From contig JAFCZV010000067.1 of NCBI GenBank assembly GCA_019314155.1, forward strand, positions 1-15,839: 15,839 nt of DNA, in the 5' to 3' direction. The notes below the pieces were generated by a model. That model did no database searches. It had not been told where the DNA came from and saw only the letters and a program-made list of their open reading frames with translations. A program made the translations under genes and the position numbers. Source of the stretch: Deltaproteobacteria bacterium (GTDB lineage: Bacteria > Desulfobacterota > Desulfobacteria > Desulfobacterales > UBA11574). Below, in pieces: positions 7,950 to 15,839 of this stretch. Each line of letters begins with the position of its first letter. The stretch's first letter is position 1.

Positions 7950-8786
7950 ATGTTTTCCAAAAAGATGGTGATGATTGTTGGTGTGATCGTTCTGATTGCA
8001 GTCAACATCATACTACTCTCCGTTTTCAATCGCCGCTATATCTCCTATTATGGACCGGGAAGGATTGCCATCTCCATTGTTGCGCCTTTCCAGAAAGCTA
8101 CCAGCACTTCCATCCGCTTTGTAAGAGATATTTGGCGTCACTATTTTTTCCTGGTTAATGTGGCAAAAGAGAATGAGAGCTTAAGAAAAAACTTAAACCG
8201 CGCTTTTGAAAAAAATATTCAGTTTAAGGAATTTAAACTTTCCAATGCGCGTCTTCGCAACCTGCTGAACTTCCAGAAAACCATCACCGATCGCGTCCTG
8301 GCAGCTGAGGTCATTGGAAAGGACCCTTCTCCCTGGTTTAAGACTGTTCTTATCGATAAGGGAAAACATGACGGTGTCGAAAAAGGAATGGCCGTCGTAA
8401 TTCCGGAAGGAATTGCAGGACAAACTACGGAGGTGTCCGCCCATTATTCTAAGGTTCTCCTGATTATTGATCATAACAGCGCAGTCGATGCTCTGGTTCA
8501 ACGGGGAAGGGCGCGGGGAATCATCAAGGGCGGTTCAGCCGGTCAATGCCTTTTTAAATATGTTTTGCGCAAACATGATATTGTGGTGGATGATATTGTC
8601 GTTTCATCAGGGCTCGACGGTGTCTTCCCTAAAGGGCTTGCAGTCGGGTATGTTTCGGGCGTCATCAAGCCCAAGTCGGGGATCTTTCAGGAGGTAACCG
8701 TTACCCCCTATGTCGATTTTGAAAAACTCGAAGAGGTTCTGGTTGTATTGAACCCTAAAAAACATGAGTTTGAGCGAGAGAAATGA
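7950..8786 (+). CDS. mreC: Rod shape-determining protein MreC
   Basis: A 278-residue bitopic membrane protein. A single membrane helix spans about residues 6-26 (MVMIVGVIVLIAVNIILLSVF), then a coiled coil (about 72-108, KENESLRKNLNRAF onward), then the beta-barrel domain with VIGKDPSPWFKTVLIDKGKHDGVEKGMAVV, SGLDGVFPKGLAVGYV and a closing FEKLEEVLVV, all MreC hallmarks. It bridges cytoplasmic MreB and the periplasmic part of PBP2 in the elongasome and is known to activate PBP2. The ATG at 7950 lies four bases after the mreB stop and has no clear ribosome site, so translational coupling is likely; the in-frame ATG at 7965 is an alternative. Its stop overlaps the next start as ATGA (8783-8786). 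Confidence 0.95.
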   Translation: MFSKKMVMIVGVIVLIAVNIILLSVFNRRYISYYGPGRIAISIVAPFQKATSTSIRFVRDIWRHYFFLVNVAKENESLRKNLNRAFEKNIQFKEFKLSNARLRNLLNFQKTITDRVLAAEVIGKDPSPWFKTVLIDKGKHDGVEKGMAVVIPEGIAGQTTEVSAHYSKVLLIIDHNSAVDALVQRGRARGIIKGGSAGQCLFKYVLRKHDIVVDDIVVSSGLDGVFPKGLAVGYVSGVIKPKSGIFQEVTVTPYVDFEKLEEVLVVLNPKKHEFEREK

Positions 8787-11092
8787 CCTATTGCTATCAT
8801 GTCTGTATATGTCTTTTTCTGATCATCGTTCAGACCACAGTTATGCCCTATATCCCCTTATTCCAAGGATTTTATGATCTCCTTACCCCATTTGTCATTT
8901 ACTTGTGCATCTTCCGTCCCCTCCGTGAAAGCATACCGGTTATTCTCTTTTTCGGGTTTGTGATGGAAGCCATCTCCGGAGGCACTTTCGGCCTCTATTT
9001 AACCACCTATCTGTGGTTGTTTATCGGGGTGAGATGGGTTATAACTTTTTTACATGTGGGGAACAATCCGCTTTTGCTGTTTATCGTTGTTGCAGGCGTA
9101 TTGATGGAGAATTTTATATTTGTCGGCAGCAGTGTCATCTTTGAGCCCGGTTTGCGCTTCACATCAGAAATGTCGATTACCATTGGGGTTCAGGTGTTTT
9201 GGGCCATATTCACCGGACCGATGTTTCTTATGTTTTTTAATTATTCATTTGGAAAATGGGATAAAAGGGTTAAGAAAACAGCAGACGCAGAATGGTATAA
9301 ACAGCGCGTTATAAGAGCGATGTTTTGCGTTGGAGTCGCCTTTTTTATTCTTTTGGTACGCCTGTTTTATCTTCAGGTGATTCAGGGCGAGGAGTTGAGA
9401 CGATTATCAGAAAACAATTGTATACGTCTGCAGAGTACAGATCCGTCGAGAGGGATGATTTTTGACCGGACCGGAACATTGCTGGTTGATAACCGGCCGT
9501 CGTTTGATGTCAGCATTATTTTAAAAGATGCCAAACCGGTAAAGGGTACCATTGAGAAATTGTCTAAATATATAAATGTTCCTGCGTCTGAACTCATGTC
9601 AAAAATTGAAAATAACAAGACGGGATCACATTATAAGCCAATACCTTTGAAAAAGGATATCGGACGGGATGCCCTGGCTGCCGTCGAGGTTCACAAATTT
9701 GACCTTCCCGGCGTTGTCATCGATGTCAAGTCTCGAAGACATTACATCGAGCGGCAGCGTGCCGCGCACTTAATCGGATATTTGAGTGAAATTAATTCTC
9801 AAGAACTCGAGTCCGGTAAATACCCAGGGTGTAAGGGGGGTGAATTTATCGGGAAATTTGGTGTTGAGAAAATATTTGAGTCGTTCTTGCATGGGGAGCG
9901 AGGGGGTAGACAGGTTGAAGTCAATGTCATGGGACAGGTTGTTAGAATTTTAAAAACGGTGGATGCCCAGCCCGGACATAACATTTATCTTACCATCGAC
10001 AACACCTTGCAGAAAACAGCGGAAATGCTTTTAGAGGATAAGGCCGGTGCCATTGCAGCCATGGATCCAAATACAGGCCATATTCTTGCATTGGCAAGCG
10101 CTCCTTCATTCGATCAGAATATTTTTGTTGACGGCATGTCGCATAAGCAATGGGAGACGCTTGTGTCCAACCCGTTAAGACCGTTGGAAAATAAGGCTAT
10201 TCAGGGTGCATATCCTCCGGCATCCACCTTTAAAATTGTAACCGCAATGGCGGGGCTCGAAGAAGGGGTTATCGATGAAAAGACGACGTTTTACTGCCCT
10301 GGACATTATAGATATGGAAATCGTGTTTACAGATGCTGGAAACGTGGAGGACACGGTAATGTGAACGTTGTTAAAGCATTGGCTGAATCCTGTGACGTCT
10401 TTTTCTACCAGGTCGGTCAAAAGCTGGGCATAGATCGACTGGCGATGTACGCCAAAGCATGCGGGCTGGGTTCACTCACCGGAATCGATCTGGATCACGA
10501 AGTAGCAGGGCTGTTCCCAACAACAGCTTGGAAAAAGCGTCGAACCGGCATTGCCTGGCAGGGCGGTGAAACCCTTTCTGTGGCCATCGGGCAAAGCTAT
10601 AATCTCGCAACACCCATCCAGATGCTTGTTTTGACTTCAGCAGTGGCCAATGGCGGAGCATTGTATACACCTTTGGTGCTCAAGTCCGTCAATACGGCTG
10701 ATGGTGCGGTTGTGGTTCAAAGCAAACGGCGGTTGGCCGGCCGACTGCCTGCCGGCAAGCAAACATTTAGAATTATTAAAAAAGGTCTGAGGGAGGTTGT
10801 GAACAGCCCAAAAGGTACAGGGCGAATTGCACATATTGGCGGCCTTAGTGTCAGTGGTAAAACCGGAACCGCCCAGGTGGTTGGGCGCAGCAAGGATCCC
10901 AACTGGTCTGATAAAAATTTGCCCGACCACCTAAAAGCGCATGCATGGTTTGTGGCGTATGCACCATCCGAGAATCCACAGATCGCTGTCACGGTAGTTG
11001 TAGAGCATGGAGAGCACGGGTCAAGCGCTGCGGCACCGATTGCCAGGGAAATCATCAGAACCTACTTAAAAAAAGATGAACTGCAACCGTAA
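8783..11092 (+). CDS. mrdA: MreD-PBP2 (MrdA) fusion: elongasome membrane protein joined to class B transpeptidase
   Basis: One open frame of 769 codons covers two proteins normally separate. Residues 1 to about 157 are MreD-like: several hydrophobic helices, including TPFVIYLCIFRPLR, GGTFGLYLTTYLWLFIGVRW and a helix at 137-153. After a short basic linker (158-178) comes the PBP2 anchor helix (about 179-200, ending RLFYLQVIQGEE) and the dimerisation domain (PSRGMIFDRTGTLLVDNRPSFD, with FGVEKIFESFLHG). The transpeptidase domain has the active serine in STFK (Ser481, Lys484), SCD at 536-538 and KTGTAQ at 693. All three motifs are intact. PBP2 crosslinks murein during side-wall growth with RodA; MreD works with MreC. 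The frame is continuous through the junction (checked codon by codon around 9242-9330), with no stop or good internal start. The ATG overlaps mreC by four bases. An artefactual loss of a stop cannot be excluded. Confidence 0.9.
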   Translation: MTYCYHVCICLFLIIVQTTVMPYIPLFQGFYDLLTPFVIYLCIFRPLRESIPVILFFGFVMEAISGGTFGLYLTTYLWLFIGVRWVITFLHVGNNPLLLFIVVAGVLMENFIFVGSSVIFEPGLRFTSEMSITIGVQVFWAIFTGPMFLMFFNYSFGKWDKRVKKTADAEWYKQRVIRAMFCVGVAFFILLVRLFYLQVIQGEELRRLSENNCIRLQSTDPSRGMIFDRTGTLLVDNRPSFDVSIILKDAKPVKGTIEKLSKYINVPASELMSKIENNKTGSHYKPIPLKKDIGRDALAAVEVHKFDLPGVVIDVKSRRHYIERQRAAHLIGYLSEINSQELESGKYPGCKGGEFIGKFGVEKIFESFLHGERGGRQVEVNVMGQVVRILKTVDAQPGHNIYLTIDNTLQKTAEMLLEDKAGAIAAMDPNTGHILALASAPSFDQNIFVDGMSHKQWETLVSNPLRPLENKAIQGAYPPASTFKIVTAMAGLEEGVIDEKTTFYCPGHYRYGNRVYRCWKRGGHGNVNVVKALAESCDVFFYQVGQKLGIDRLAMYAKACGLGSLTGIDLDHEVAGLFPTTAWKKRRTGIAWQGGETLSVAIGQSYNLATPIQMLVLTSAVANGGALYTPLVLKSVNTADGAVVVQSKRRLAGRLPAGKQTFRIIKKGLREVVNSPKGTGRIAHIGGLSVSGKTGTAQVVGRSKDPNWSDKNLPDHLKAHAWFVAYAPSENPQIAVTVVVEHGEHGSSAAAPIAREIIRTYLKKDELQP

Positions 11093-11344
11093 GCCCCGAT
11101 GAAATCAGCAGACCTTCAAGGCGCAACAGCGCAAGAGTTTAATTGGAATGAATATCACGGAACCGGCGGCATTCCCCCGGTTTGTCCGACCAAAGCGGAG
11201 ATTCTGTTTCAACGGAGTTGGAGGTTGCCAGGGAATATTATAATCAACAGCATATCTATTCAATTATGGATAATCTGAATCCAACATTATGGATCATGTT
11301 TCATAGATCATGGGCAAGTTCCCAGTATCAGGAGCGTGGCTGAA
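11093..11344 (+). other. Gap of about 250 bp between mrdA and rodA
   Basis: This spacer interrupts an otherwise tight cluster. It holds an ORF of 59 codons (11099-11278) with no ribosome site and no recognisable domain. There is also a 6-bp hairpin (AACCGG 11161-11166 with CCGGTT 11177-11182) without a T run. GATCATG occurs twice near 11291-11317. No strong promoter was found. It could be a leader for rodA or the residue of a lost gene. Confidence 0.45.
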
Positions 11345-12451
11345 ATGATCGATCGGCGATTTGTAAAATACTTTGACTGGGGATTGCTTGGGCTAACGTT
11401 ATTCATCGCATGCCTGGGTCTTATTGCACTTTACAGCGCTGTAATATCAAACATGGCAGCGCCTCAAAAAACGTTGTATTTCAAGCAGTTGATTTGGTAT
11501 TCTGCCGGAATCGTCGCAATGGTTTTGTCTTTTCTGGTTAATTACAAATCATTGGATCGATGGGCGCCCATAATCTATATTGTGTGTATGTTGCTTTTAA
11601 TGTCTGTATTGGTATTCGGAAAGCATGTGGGCGGAGCAAGGCGCTGGCTGATCTTGGGGCCTGTCTCAATTCAACCATCAGAACTTGCAAAAATTGCGGT
11701 GATAATCTCGCTGACAAGATATTATTCCAGGCGTGCCGATACCGGAGGTTTAACCTTACGGGAACTTCTTACCCCTTTCATGTTGACGGTTATTCCGTTT
11801 ATTTTGATCGTTAAACAACCGGATTTGGGGACCGCCATGCTGATCGTTCTGATTGCCGGTTCCGTGACTGTTTTTGTAAAAATTGAACGCCGATCACTTT
11901 TATGCATTGTCACTTCATGTACGGTTGCCGGCCCTCTGGTCTGGTTTTTTCTAAAAGGTTACCAGAAAAGGCGGATATTGACATTTTTTAATCCGGATCG
12001 GGACCCCCTGGGTGCCGGCTACCATATTATACAGTCTAAAATTGCCATAGGTTCAGGTATGATTACCGGCAAGGGATTTTTAGAAGGGACTCAAAACGCC
12101 CTTTCTTTTTTACCCGAGCAGCATACCGATTTCATTTTTTCGGTCTTGGCCGAAGAATGGGGTCTTATAGGCTCTTTGCTCCTTCTCTGCCTTTTTCTAT
12201 CTCTCGTTATTTGGGGATTGAACATTGCTTACAGATGCCGGGAACCCTTCGGAACGATCCTCGCCGTCGGAGTTACCGCAATGATATTCTGGCATGTTTT
12301 TATTAATGTCGGTATGACCATGGGCCTGATGCCGATTGTCGGTGTGACACTGCCCTTCATCAGTTATGGCGGTTCATCGGTCATTACCACAATGATTTGC
12401 ATCGGTCTATTGCTGAACATCAGTATGAGGCGGTTCCTTTACGAGCAATAA
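11345..12451 (+). CDS. rodA: Peptidoglycan glycosyltransferase RodA (SEDS family)
   Basis: A 368-residue polytopic membrane protein with about ten helices. SEDS hallmarks are clear: GGARRWLILGPVSIQPSELAK, KQPDLGTAMLI, RDPLGAGYHIIQSKIAIGSG, LPEQHTDFIFSVLAEEWG with the essential Asp (residue 262 from this start) and TLPFISYGGSSVI near the end. SEDS proteins polymerise glycan strands from lipid II; RodA pairs with PBP2 in rod elongation, and PBP2 is encoded just upstream. FtsW is less likely because of this context and the lack of a long N-terminal tail. ATG at 11345 is chosen over the GTG at 11336: AGGAG (11330-11334) lies ten bases before the ATG but only one before the GTG. A gap of about 250 bp separates it from mrdA. 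No clear terminator follows. Confidence 0.96.
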   Translation: MIDRRFVKYFDWGLLGLTLFIACLGLIALYSAVISNMAAPQKTLYFKQLIWYSAGIVAMVLSFLVNYKSLDRWAPIIYIVCMLLLMSVLVFGKHVGGARRWLILGPVSIQPSELAKIAVIISLTRYYSRRADTGGLTLRELLTPFMLTVIPFILIVKQPDLGTAMLIVLIAGSVTVFVKIERRSLLCIVTSCTVAGPLVWFFLKGYQKRRILTFFNPDRDPLGAGYHIIQSKIAIGSGMITGKGFLEGTQNALSFLPEQHTDFIFSVLAEEWGLIGSLLLLCLFLSLVIWGLNIAYRCREPFGTILAVGVTAMIFWHVFINVGMTMGLMPIVGVTLPFISYGGSSVITTMICIGLLLNISMRRFLYEQ

Positions 12452-12620
12452 AGATGGCCCGGGTTTAAGGAAAAAATTTGACAATTTTTAAAAAAAAAAC
12501 CTTTGACAACATCTATGGCTGATGTTATAGACCGCCGTGTTTAAAATACGATTAAAACATGAGTGGTCGTAATATTTAAAAAAAGTGCATAAACAGGTTT
12601 CAGCTATAGGGGGTCTATTG
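12452..12620 (+). other. Intergenic region between rodA and the ATP synthase genes
   Basis: This spacer contains the ATP synthase promoter candidate and an AT-rich leader of about 80 bases (12538-12620). A run of nine A and a second TTGACA at 12478-12483 without a matching -10 lie upstream of the promoter. No rho-independent terminator for rodA is visible, so the cell-shape transcript may read into the atp genes. Confidence 0.5.
12503..12531 (+). promoter_or_regulatory. Sigma-70-type promoter of the ATP synthase genes
   Basis: A perfect TTGACA (12503-12508) and TATAGA (12526-12531) are spaced by the optimal 17 bases. An A-rich stretch (12490-12499) just upstream could act as an UP element. 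Predicted start is near 12538, giving a leader of about 80 bases before the first ATP synthase gene. Confidence 0.75.
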
Positions 12621-13151
12621 ATGAAAATTTCCGGTTTAAACCTGAAAAATCTTATCATTTCCATGCTGTTCGTTGCAGTGTCTTTATTCTCCTTTAAAGG
12701 CGTTGCCATCGGTGCCGGCGGCGTTACGGTGATTCCGGACGGATCGCTTTTTGTCCAGATCGCAAATTTTCTGATTATCATATGGGCATTGAACGTCATT
12801 TTATACAAGCCGATTCGTAAGATACTGATCCAAAGAAAAGAAAAAATTATAAGCCTTGAGCAGAATATCGAAAAGTTGGACCAAGATGCACAAGAGAAAG
12901 ACGATGCCTTTGTTTCAGGGATTAAGACAGCCAGGGGCAAAGGATCGATTGAAAAAGAGACCTTGCTAAAAGAGGCGGCCGAGGAAGAAAGGAAAATAAT
13001 AGAAGAAATTAATCAAAAGGCTCAAGCAAATCTTGCCGAGATCCGCGAGAAAATCGCAAAGGATGCAGAGAACGTTCGATCAGCGCTACAGAAAGAGGTC
13101 GATACCTTTGCAAATGCGATTAGTGAGAAAATTTTGGGGAGGGCTGTTTAA
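12621..13151 (+). CDS. atpF': F1Fo ATP synthase subunit b' (first b-type subunit)
   Basis: A 176-residue stator subunit. A hydrophobic N-terminal stretch (about 9-33) is followed by the usual b-subunit entry: VIPDGSLFVQIANFLIIIWALNVILYKPIRKIL, with the membrane helix at about 44-63 and the PxRKIL turn. A long charged coiled coil (about 70-165) then reaches toward F1. It forms the peripheral stalk, as a heterodimer with the second b-type protein encoded next. The ATG at 12621 is preferred because AGGGGG (12608-12613) lies seven bases before it; an upstream in-frame start at 12585 lacks such a site. The first hydrophobic stretch may be a signal peptide or an extra helix, seen also in the next gene. 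Its TAA overlaps the next ATG by one base. Promoter TTGACA-17-TATAGA lies upstream. Confidence 0.9.
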   Translation: MKISGLNLKNLIISMLFVAVSLFSFKGVAIGAGGVTVIPDGSLFVQIANFLIIIWALNVILYKPIRKILIQRKEKIISLEQNIEKLDQDAQEKDDAFVSGIKTARGKGSIEKETLLKEAAEEERKIIEEINQKAQANLAEIREKIAKDAENVRSALQKEVDTFANAISEKILGRAV

Positions 13152-13762
13152 TGAAGAAAATTTTTGGCAATAGCCTCAAGCGACTTATTTTTAAAAAAGG
13201 GCCGGTCATGGTGGTTTTCATGACGCTGCTCTTTTTTTGTTTTATGGGGGTGTCCATGGCATCTTCAGAATCCGGGGGCGAGTCAAAAGGATGGATGGCG
13301 ACGGATACATACAAGGTCATGAACTTTTCGGTTTTGGCCATCGGTCTTTTCTTTCTTTTAAGAAAGCCGACATCCCAGGCGCTCAATTCCAGGATTAAAG
13401 GAATTAAGGATCAACTCGACGAACTGGAAACAAAGAAGAAGGCGGCCGAAAAACAGCTGGCGGAATATAATAAAAAATTTTCCCAATTAGAGCAGGAGGC
13501 TCAAAAGCTTATCGAAAATTATGTCCGGCAGGGGAACGAAGCCAAGGCGAGAATCATCGATGAGGCGAAACAGGCGGCTGAGAAATTGGAGGAGCAGGCC
13601 CAGCGTAATATTGAGCATGAGTTCAAGCGGGCCAAAATAAAACTTCAGGAAGAAATTTTGGATAAGGCTCTGGTAAAGACTGAAAAGATAATAAAAAATA
13701 AAATTACCGCTCAAGATCAGGAAAAATTGGTGGATGAATATTTAGAAAAGGTGGTGGCATAG
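13151..13762 (+). CDS. atpF: F1Fo ATP synthase subunit b (second b-type subunit)
   Basis: A 203-residue stator subunit. Residues 18-37 (VMVVFMTLLFFCFMGVSMA) look like a signal peptide, with SMA before SSE as a possible cleavage site. The usual membrane helix is at about 53-71 (TYKVMNFSVLAIGLFFLLRKP), and a long lysine/glutamate coiled coil fills 75-190. It pairs with b' in the peripheral stalk that holds F1 still against rotation. Length is greater than the usual 156-170 because of the N-terminal leader. ATG at 13151 overlaps the preceding TAA (TAATG), so translation is likely coupled. The final TAG overlaps the GTG start of atpH. Having two divergent b genes is known for several bacterial groups, including Desulfobacterota and photosynthetic bacteria. 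Confidence 0.92.
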   Translation: MKKIFGNSLKRLIFKKGPVMVVFMTLLFFCFMGVSMASSESGGESKGWMATDTYKVMNFSVLAIGLFFLLRKPTSQALNSRIKGIKDQLDELETKKKAAEKQLAEYNKKFSQLEQEAQKLIENYVRQGNEAKARIIDEAKQAAEKLEEQAQRNIEHEFKRAKIKLQEEILDKALVKTEKIIKNKITAQDQEKLVDEYLEKVVA

Positions 13763-14313
13763 TGAAAAATTTGACGATAGCACGGCGTTATGCCAAGGCA
13801 CTTTTAATTATCGGTAAAGAGGACGGTCAAGCTGAAATCTATCGAGAAGAATTAGACGGGTTTGCGAGTTTGATGTCTAAGGAAAAAGATCTTAAACAGG
13901 CCATTTGTAACCCCCTCTACGCTGTTTCAGGCCGCAAAAAAGTTTTAGAGGCAGTCATTGAAAAGGTCAATGTTTCCAAAATGATGAAGTCGTTTCTCCT
14001 TTTACTGTTCGACAAAGGACGATTCGGATTTATACACACCATCAATGACTTTTATCAGAAACTGGCTGACGAACTCAAAGGTGTTTTACGTGCCAGTTTG
14101 GTTTCGGCCACGAAACTTTCATCCGAGACTGTTGAAAAGATTCGTACAACTCTGTCCACAAGGACGGGTAAAGATATTATCCTGGAGGTCGATCAGGACC
14201 CCGGTCTTATCGGGGGCATCGTTTCCAGAATAGGCGATCTGGTTTTGGACGGTAGCATCAAAACACAATTGCTCAATATGAGGAAATCATTAAAAAGGGG
14301 TGAGAGTATATAA
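13762..14313 (+). CDS. atpH: F1Fo ATP synthase subunit delta
   Basis: A 183-residue protein of normal delta length. It opens with [13 protein letters not shown], the family's N-terminal signature, continues with the helical domain that binds the alpha N-termini, and ends with the conserved [41 protein letters not shown]. Delta sits on top of the F1 hexamer and joins it to the b/b' stalk. The start is GTG at 13762, overlapping the TAG of atpF by one base; this GTG keeps the signature right at the N terminus, and no ATG is suitable. The last base of its TAA at 14313 is also the first base of the atpA ATG, so the four genes are one translationally coupled unit. Nothing is missing. Confidence 0.96.
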   Translation: MKNLTIARRYAKALLIIGKEDGQAEIYREELDGFASLMSKEKDLKQAICNPLYAVSGRKKVLEAVIEKVNVSKMMKSFLLLLFDKGRFGFIHTINDFYQKLADELKGVLRASLVSATKLSSETVEKIRTTLSTRTGKDIILEVDQDPGLIGGIVSRIGDLVLDGSIKTQLLNMRKSLKRGESI

Positions 14314-15832
14314 TGGAACTAAGAGCTGAAGAAATAAGTCAAATTATCAAAGAGCAGATTACGGACTACGACAAGAAGGTAGAGCTGAGTGAAACAGGAA
14401 TTGTCTTGTCGGTTGGTGATGGTATTGCCAGGGTATATGGTCTAGAAAAAGTTATGACGATGGAGCTTGTTGAATTTGCGGATGGTACTCTGGGACTGGT
14501 ATTAAACCTTGAAGAGGATAATGTCGGCGTAGCCATTATGGGTGAAGACATCCATATCAAGGAGGGAGACATCGTCAAGCGAACCGGACGGATCGCTCAG
14601 GTTCCGGTTGGCGAGGCTGTTTTGGGCCGTGTTGTTGATACAACAGGCGCACCTCTTGACGGCAAGGGGCCTATTGATGCAAAAGAGTTTAGAAGAATCG
14701 AGGTCGTTGCGCCCGGTGTTATTGACAGAAAGAGTGTTCATGAACCCTGCTATACAGGTGCAAAAGCTGTTGATTCTATGACGCCTGTGGGCAGGGGACA
14801 ACGTGAGCTTATCATTGGCGACCGCCAGATCGGCAAAACAGCACTTGCTGTTGACGCAATTATTGCACAGAAGGATACGGATATTTACTGTATCTATGTT
14901 GCATGCGGTCAGAAAAAATCAACAGTTGCCCAGGTTGCGGATACTCTTGCAAAGCACGGTGCGATGGAATACACGACAATAGTTACTGCATGCGCGAGTG
15001 ATCCGGCATCATTGCAGTTCCTGGCGCCTTATGCAGGATGCTCAATGGGTGAATATTTCCGTGACAACGGCAAGCATGCTTTAATCATTTATGATGATCT
15101 TTCAAAACAGGCTGCTGCCTACCGCGCCAGGTTTCTCTTCTTTTAAGACGTCCGCCGGGTCGTGAGGCATACCCCGGCGATATTTTTTATAATCACTCTC
15201 GTCTGCTTGAGCGCTCCGCAAAATTGAATGATGAACTTGGTGAGGGCTCTCTTACAGCGCTTCCGATTATTGAAACCCAGGCCGGTGACGTATCCGCCTT
15301 TATTCCCACAAATGTTATTTCAATTACCGACGGCCAGATATACGTTGAGCCGAACATGTTTTTTGCAGGTATTAGACCGGCAATTAACGTTGGACTTTCA
15401 GTATCACGAGTCGGCGGTGCAGCACAGGTAAAGGCCATGAAACAGGTTGCCGGTACACTGAGGCTTGAGATGGCCCAATTCCGTGAGCTTGAAGCTTTTG
15501 CCGCATTCGGAAGTGATCTTGACGCAGCAACACAGGCACAGCTTACACGAGGTGCAAGGCTTGTTGAAGTTTTGAAGCAGGGTCAGTATCAGCCGCTTAC
15601 CATGGAAAAGCAGGTCACCATACTTTACGCCGGTACAAAGGGCTTTCTAGACAAATATCCGGCCGACGTGGTGACAAAGTATGAAACAGGTCTTTACCCA
15701 TTTATCGAAGACCGGTATCCGCAGATTTTTTCCGAACTTTCGGAAAAAGAAGAGATCGACGACGATCTGGACAAACTGCTGACAGAGGCCTTGAACGCCT
15801 ATGACGAGAAATTCAAGGACACCATAAAGTAA
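14313..15832 (+). CDS. atpA: F1Fo ATP synthase subunit alpha, interrupted by a frameshift at 15126-15127
   Basis: Two frames make one full alpha subunit of about 505 residues, the normal length. The first part (to 15125) has the N-terminal barrel, Walker A GDRQIGKT (169-176) and [17 protein letters not shown]. Then two extra bases (GC at 15126-15127, next to another GC) shift the frame to RFLFF and a stop at 15146. From 15128 the proper continuation [18 protein letters not shown] runs on in frame to 15832, with the arginine-finger region [13 protein letters not shown]. Removing the GC restores the expected [14 protein letters not shown] exactly. Alpha forms the F1 hexamer with beta and carries non-catalytic nucleotide sites. 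Since this gene is usually needed and all else is conserved, an assembly or sequencing error is the simplest reading; a true mutation remains possible. Walker A has Ile where Thr is usual, which leaves GxxxxGKT intact. atpG should follow beyond the window. Confidence 0.93.
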
Positions 15833-15839
15833 GTTATTT

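Noticed and set aside
11161..11182. Hairpin AACCGG/CCGGTT after mrdA as a terminator
   Set aside because: The stem is only 6 bp and is not followed by a T run.
11099..11278. 59-codon ORF between mrdA and rodA as a gene
   Set aside because: There is no ribosome site and no recognisable motif; the length is within chance for this spacer.
15110..15150. Programmed ribosomal frameshift in atpA
   Set aside because: No slippery heptamer or stimulatory element is seen, alpha subunits are not known to need one, and a tandem GC duplication explains the shift.

Overview
The window looks like a chromosomal piece of a member of the Desulfobacterota (sulfate-reducer-like, Desulfobacterales type). This is inference from four things: a histidine kinase starting MAEKPTYEELAQRVQDLE, a leader typical of that group; an mreB-mreC-mreD-mrdA-rodA order; an ATP synthase cluster with two b-type subunits and no a or c genes at its head; and moderate GC with AT-rich spacers. 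No transposase, integrase, CRISPR array or phage gene was seen.

Left part (1-4340). The window opens inside a CspA-family cold shock gene that ends at 183 and is closed by a strong rho-independent terminator. A small unrecognised ORF (262-513, +) follows. On the minus strand three genes read leftward, spaced closely enough for one operon: a soluble PocR-domain sensor histidine kinase (2533-4011), an intact alpha/beta hydrolase-fold protein whose nucleophile elbow reads GHGLG instead of GxSxG (1575-2480), and a related hydrolase with the usual GYSLG elbow but a frameshift near a homopolymer (619-1526).

Middle (4340-6770). A single tRNA-Pro(GGG) on the minus strand has encoded CCA, its own terminator and a candidate promoter. 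It is divergent from two plus-strand genes linked to the cell wall: an LD-carboxypeptidase (S66, LdcA-like) and a beta-lactamase-fold serine hydrolase.

Right part (6830-15839). A cell-shape cluster begins with a perfect 13-bp inverted repeat bracketing a TATAAT box, then mreB and mreC. The next reading frame is 769 codons long and joins MreD to the elongation transpeptidase PBP2 (MrdA) without a stop between them. rodA follows after a gap of about 250 bp. Together these encode the elongasome: MreB filaments, the MreC/MreD membrane link, and the RodA-PBP2 polymerase-transpeptidase pair. A good sigma-70-type promoter (TTGACA-17-TATAGA) then starts the F1Fo ATP synthase genes atpF'-atpF-atpH-atpA, which overlap by one base at each junction. 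atpA carries an extra GC dinucleotide at 15126-15127 that breaks an otherwise full-length, normal alpha subunit.

The best candidates for novelty are the MreD-PBP2 fusion, the palindrome over the mreB -10 box, and the nucleophile-less hydrolase beside a PocR kinase. The two frameshifts may be sequencing or assembly errors and should be read that way until checked. I see no evidence of a wholly new multi-gene system.
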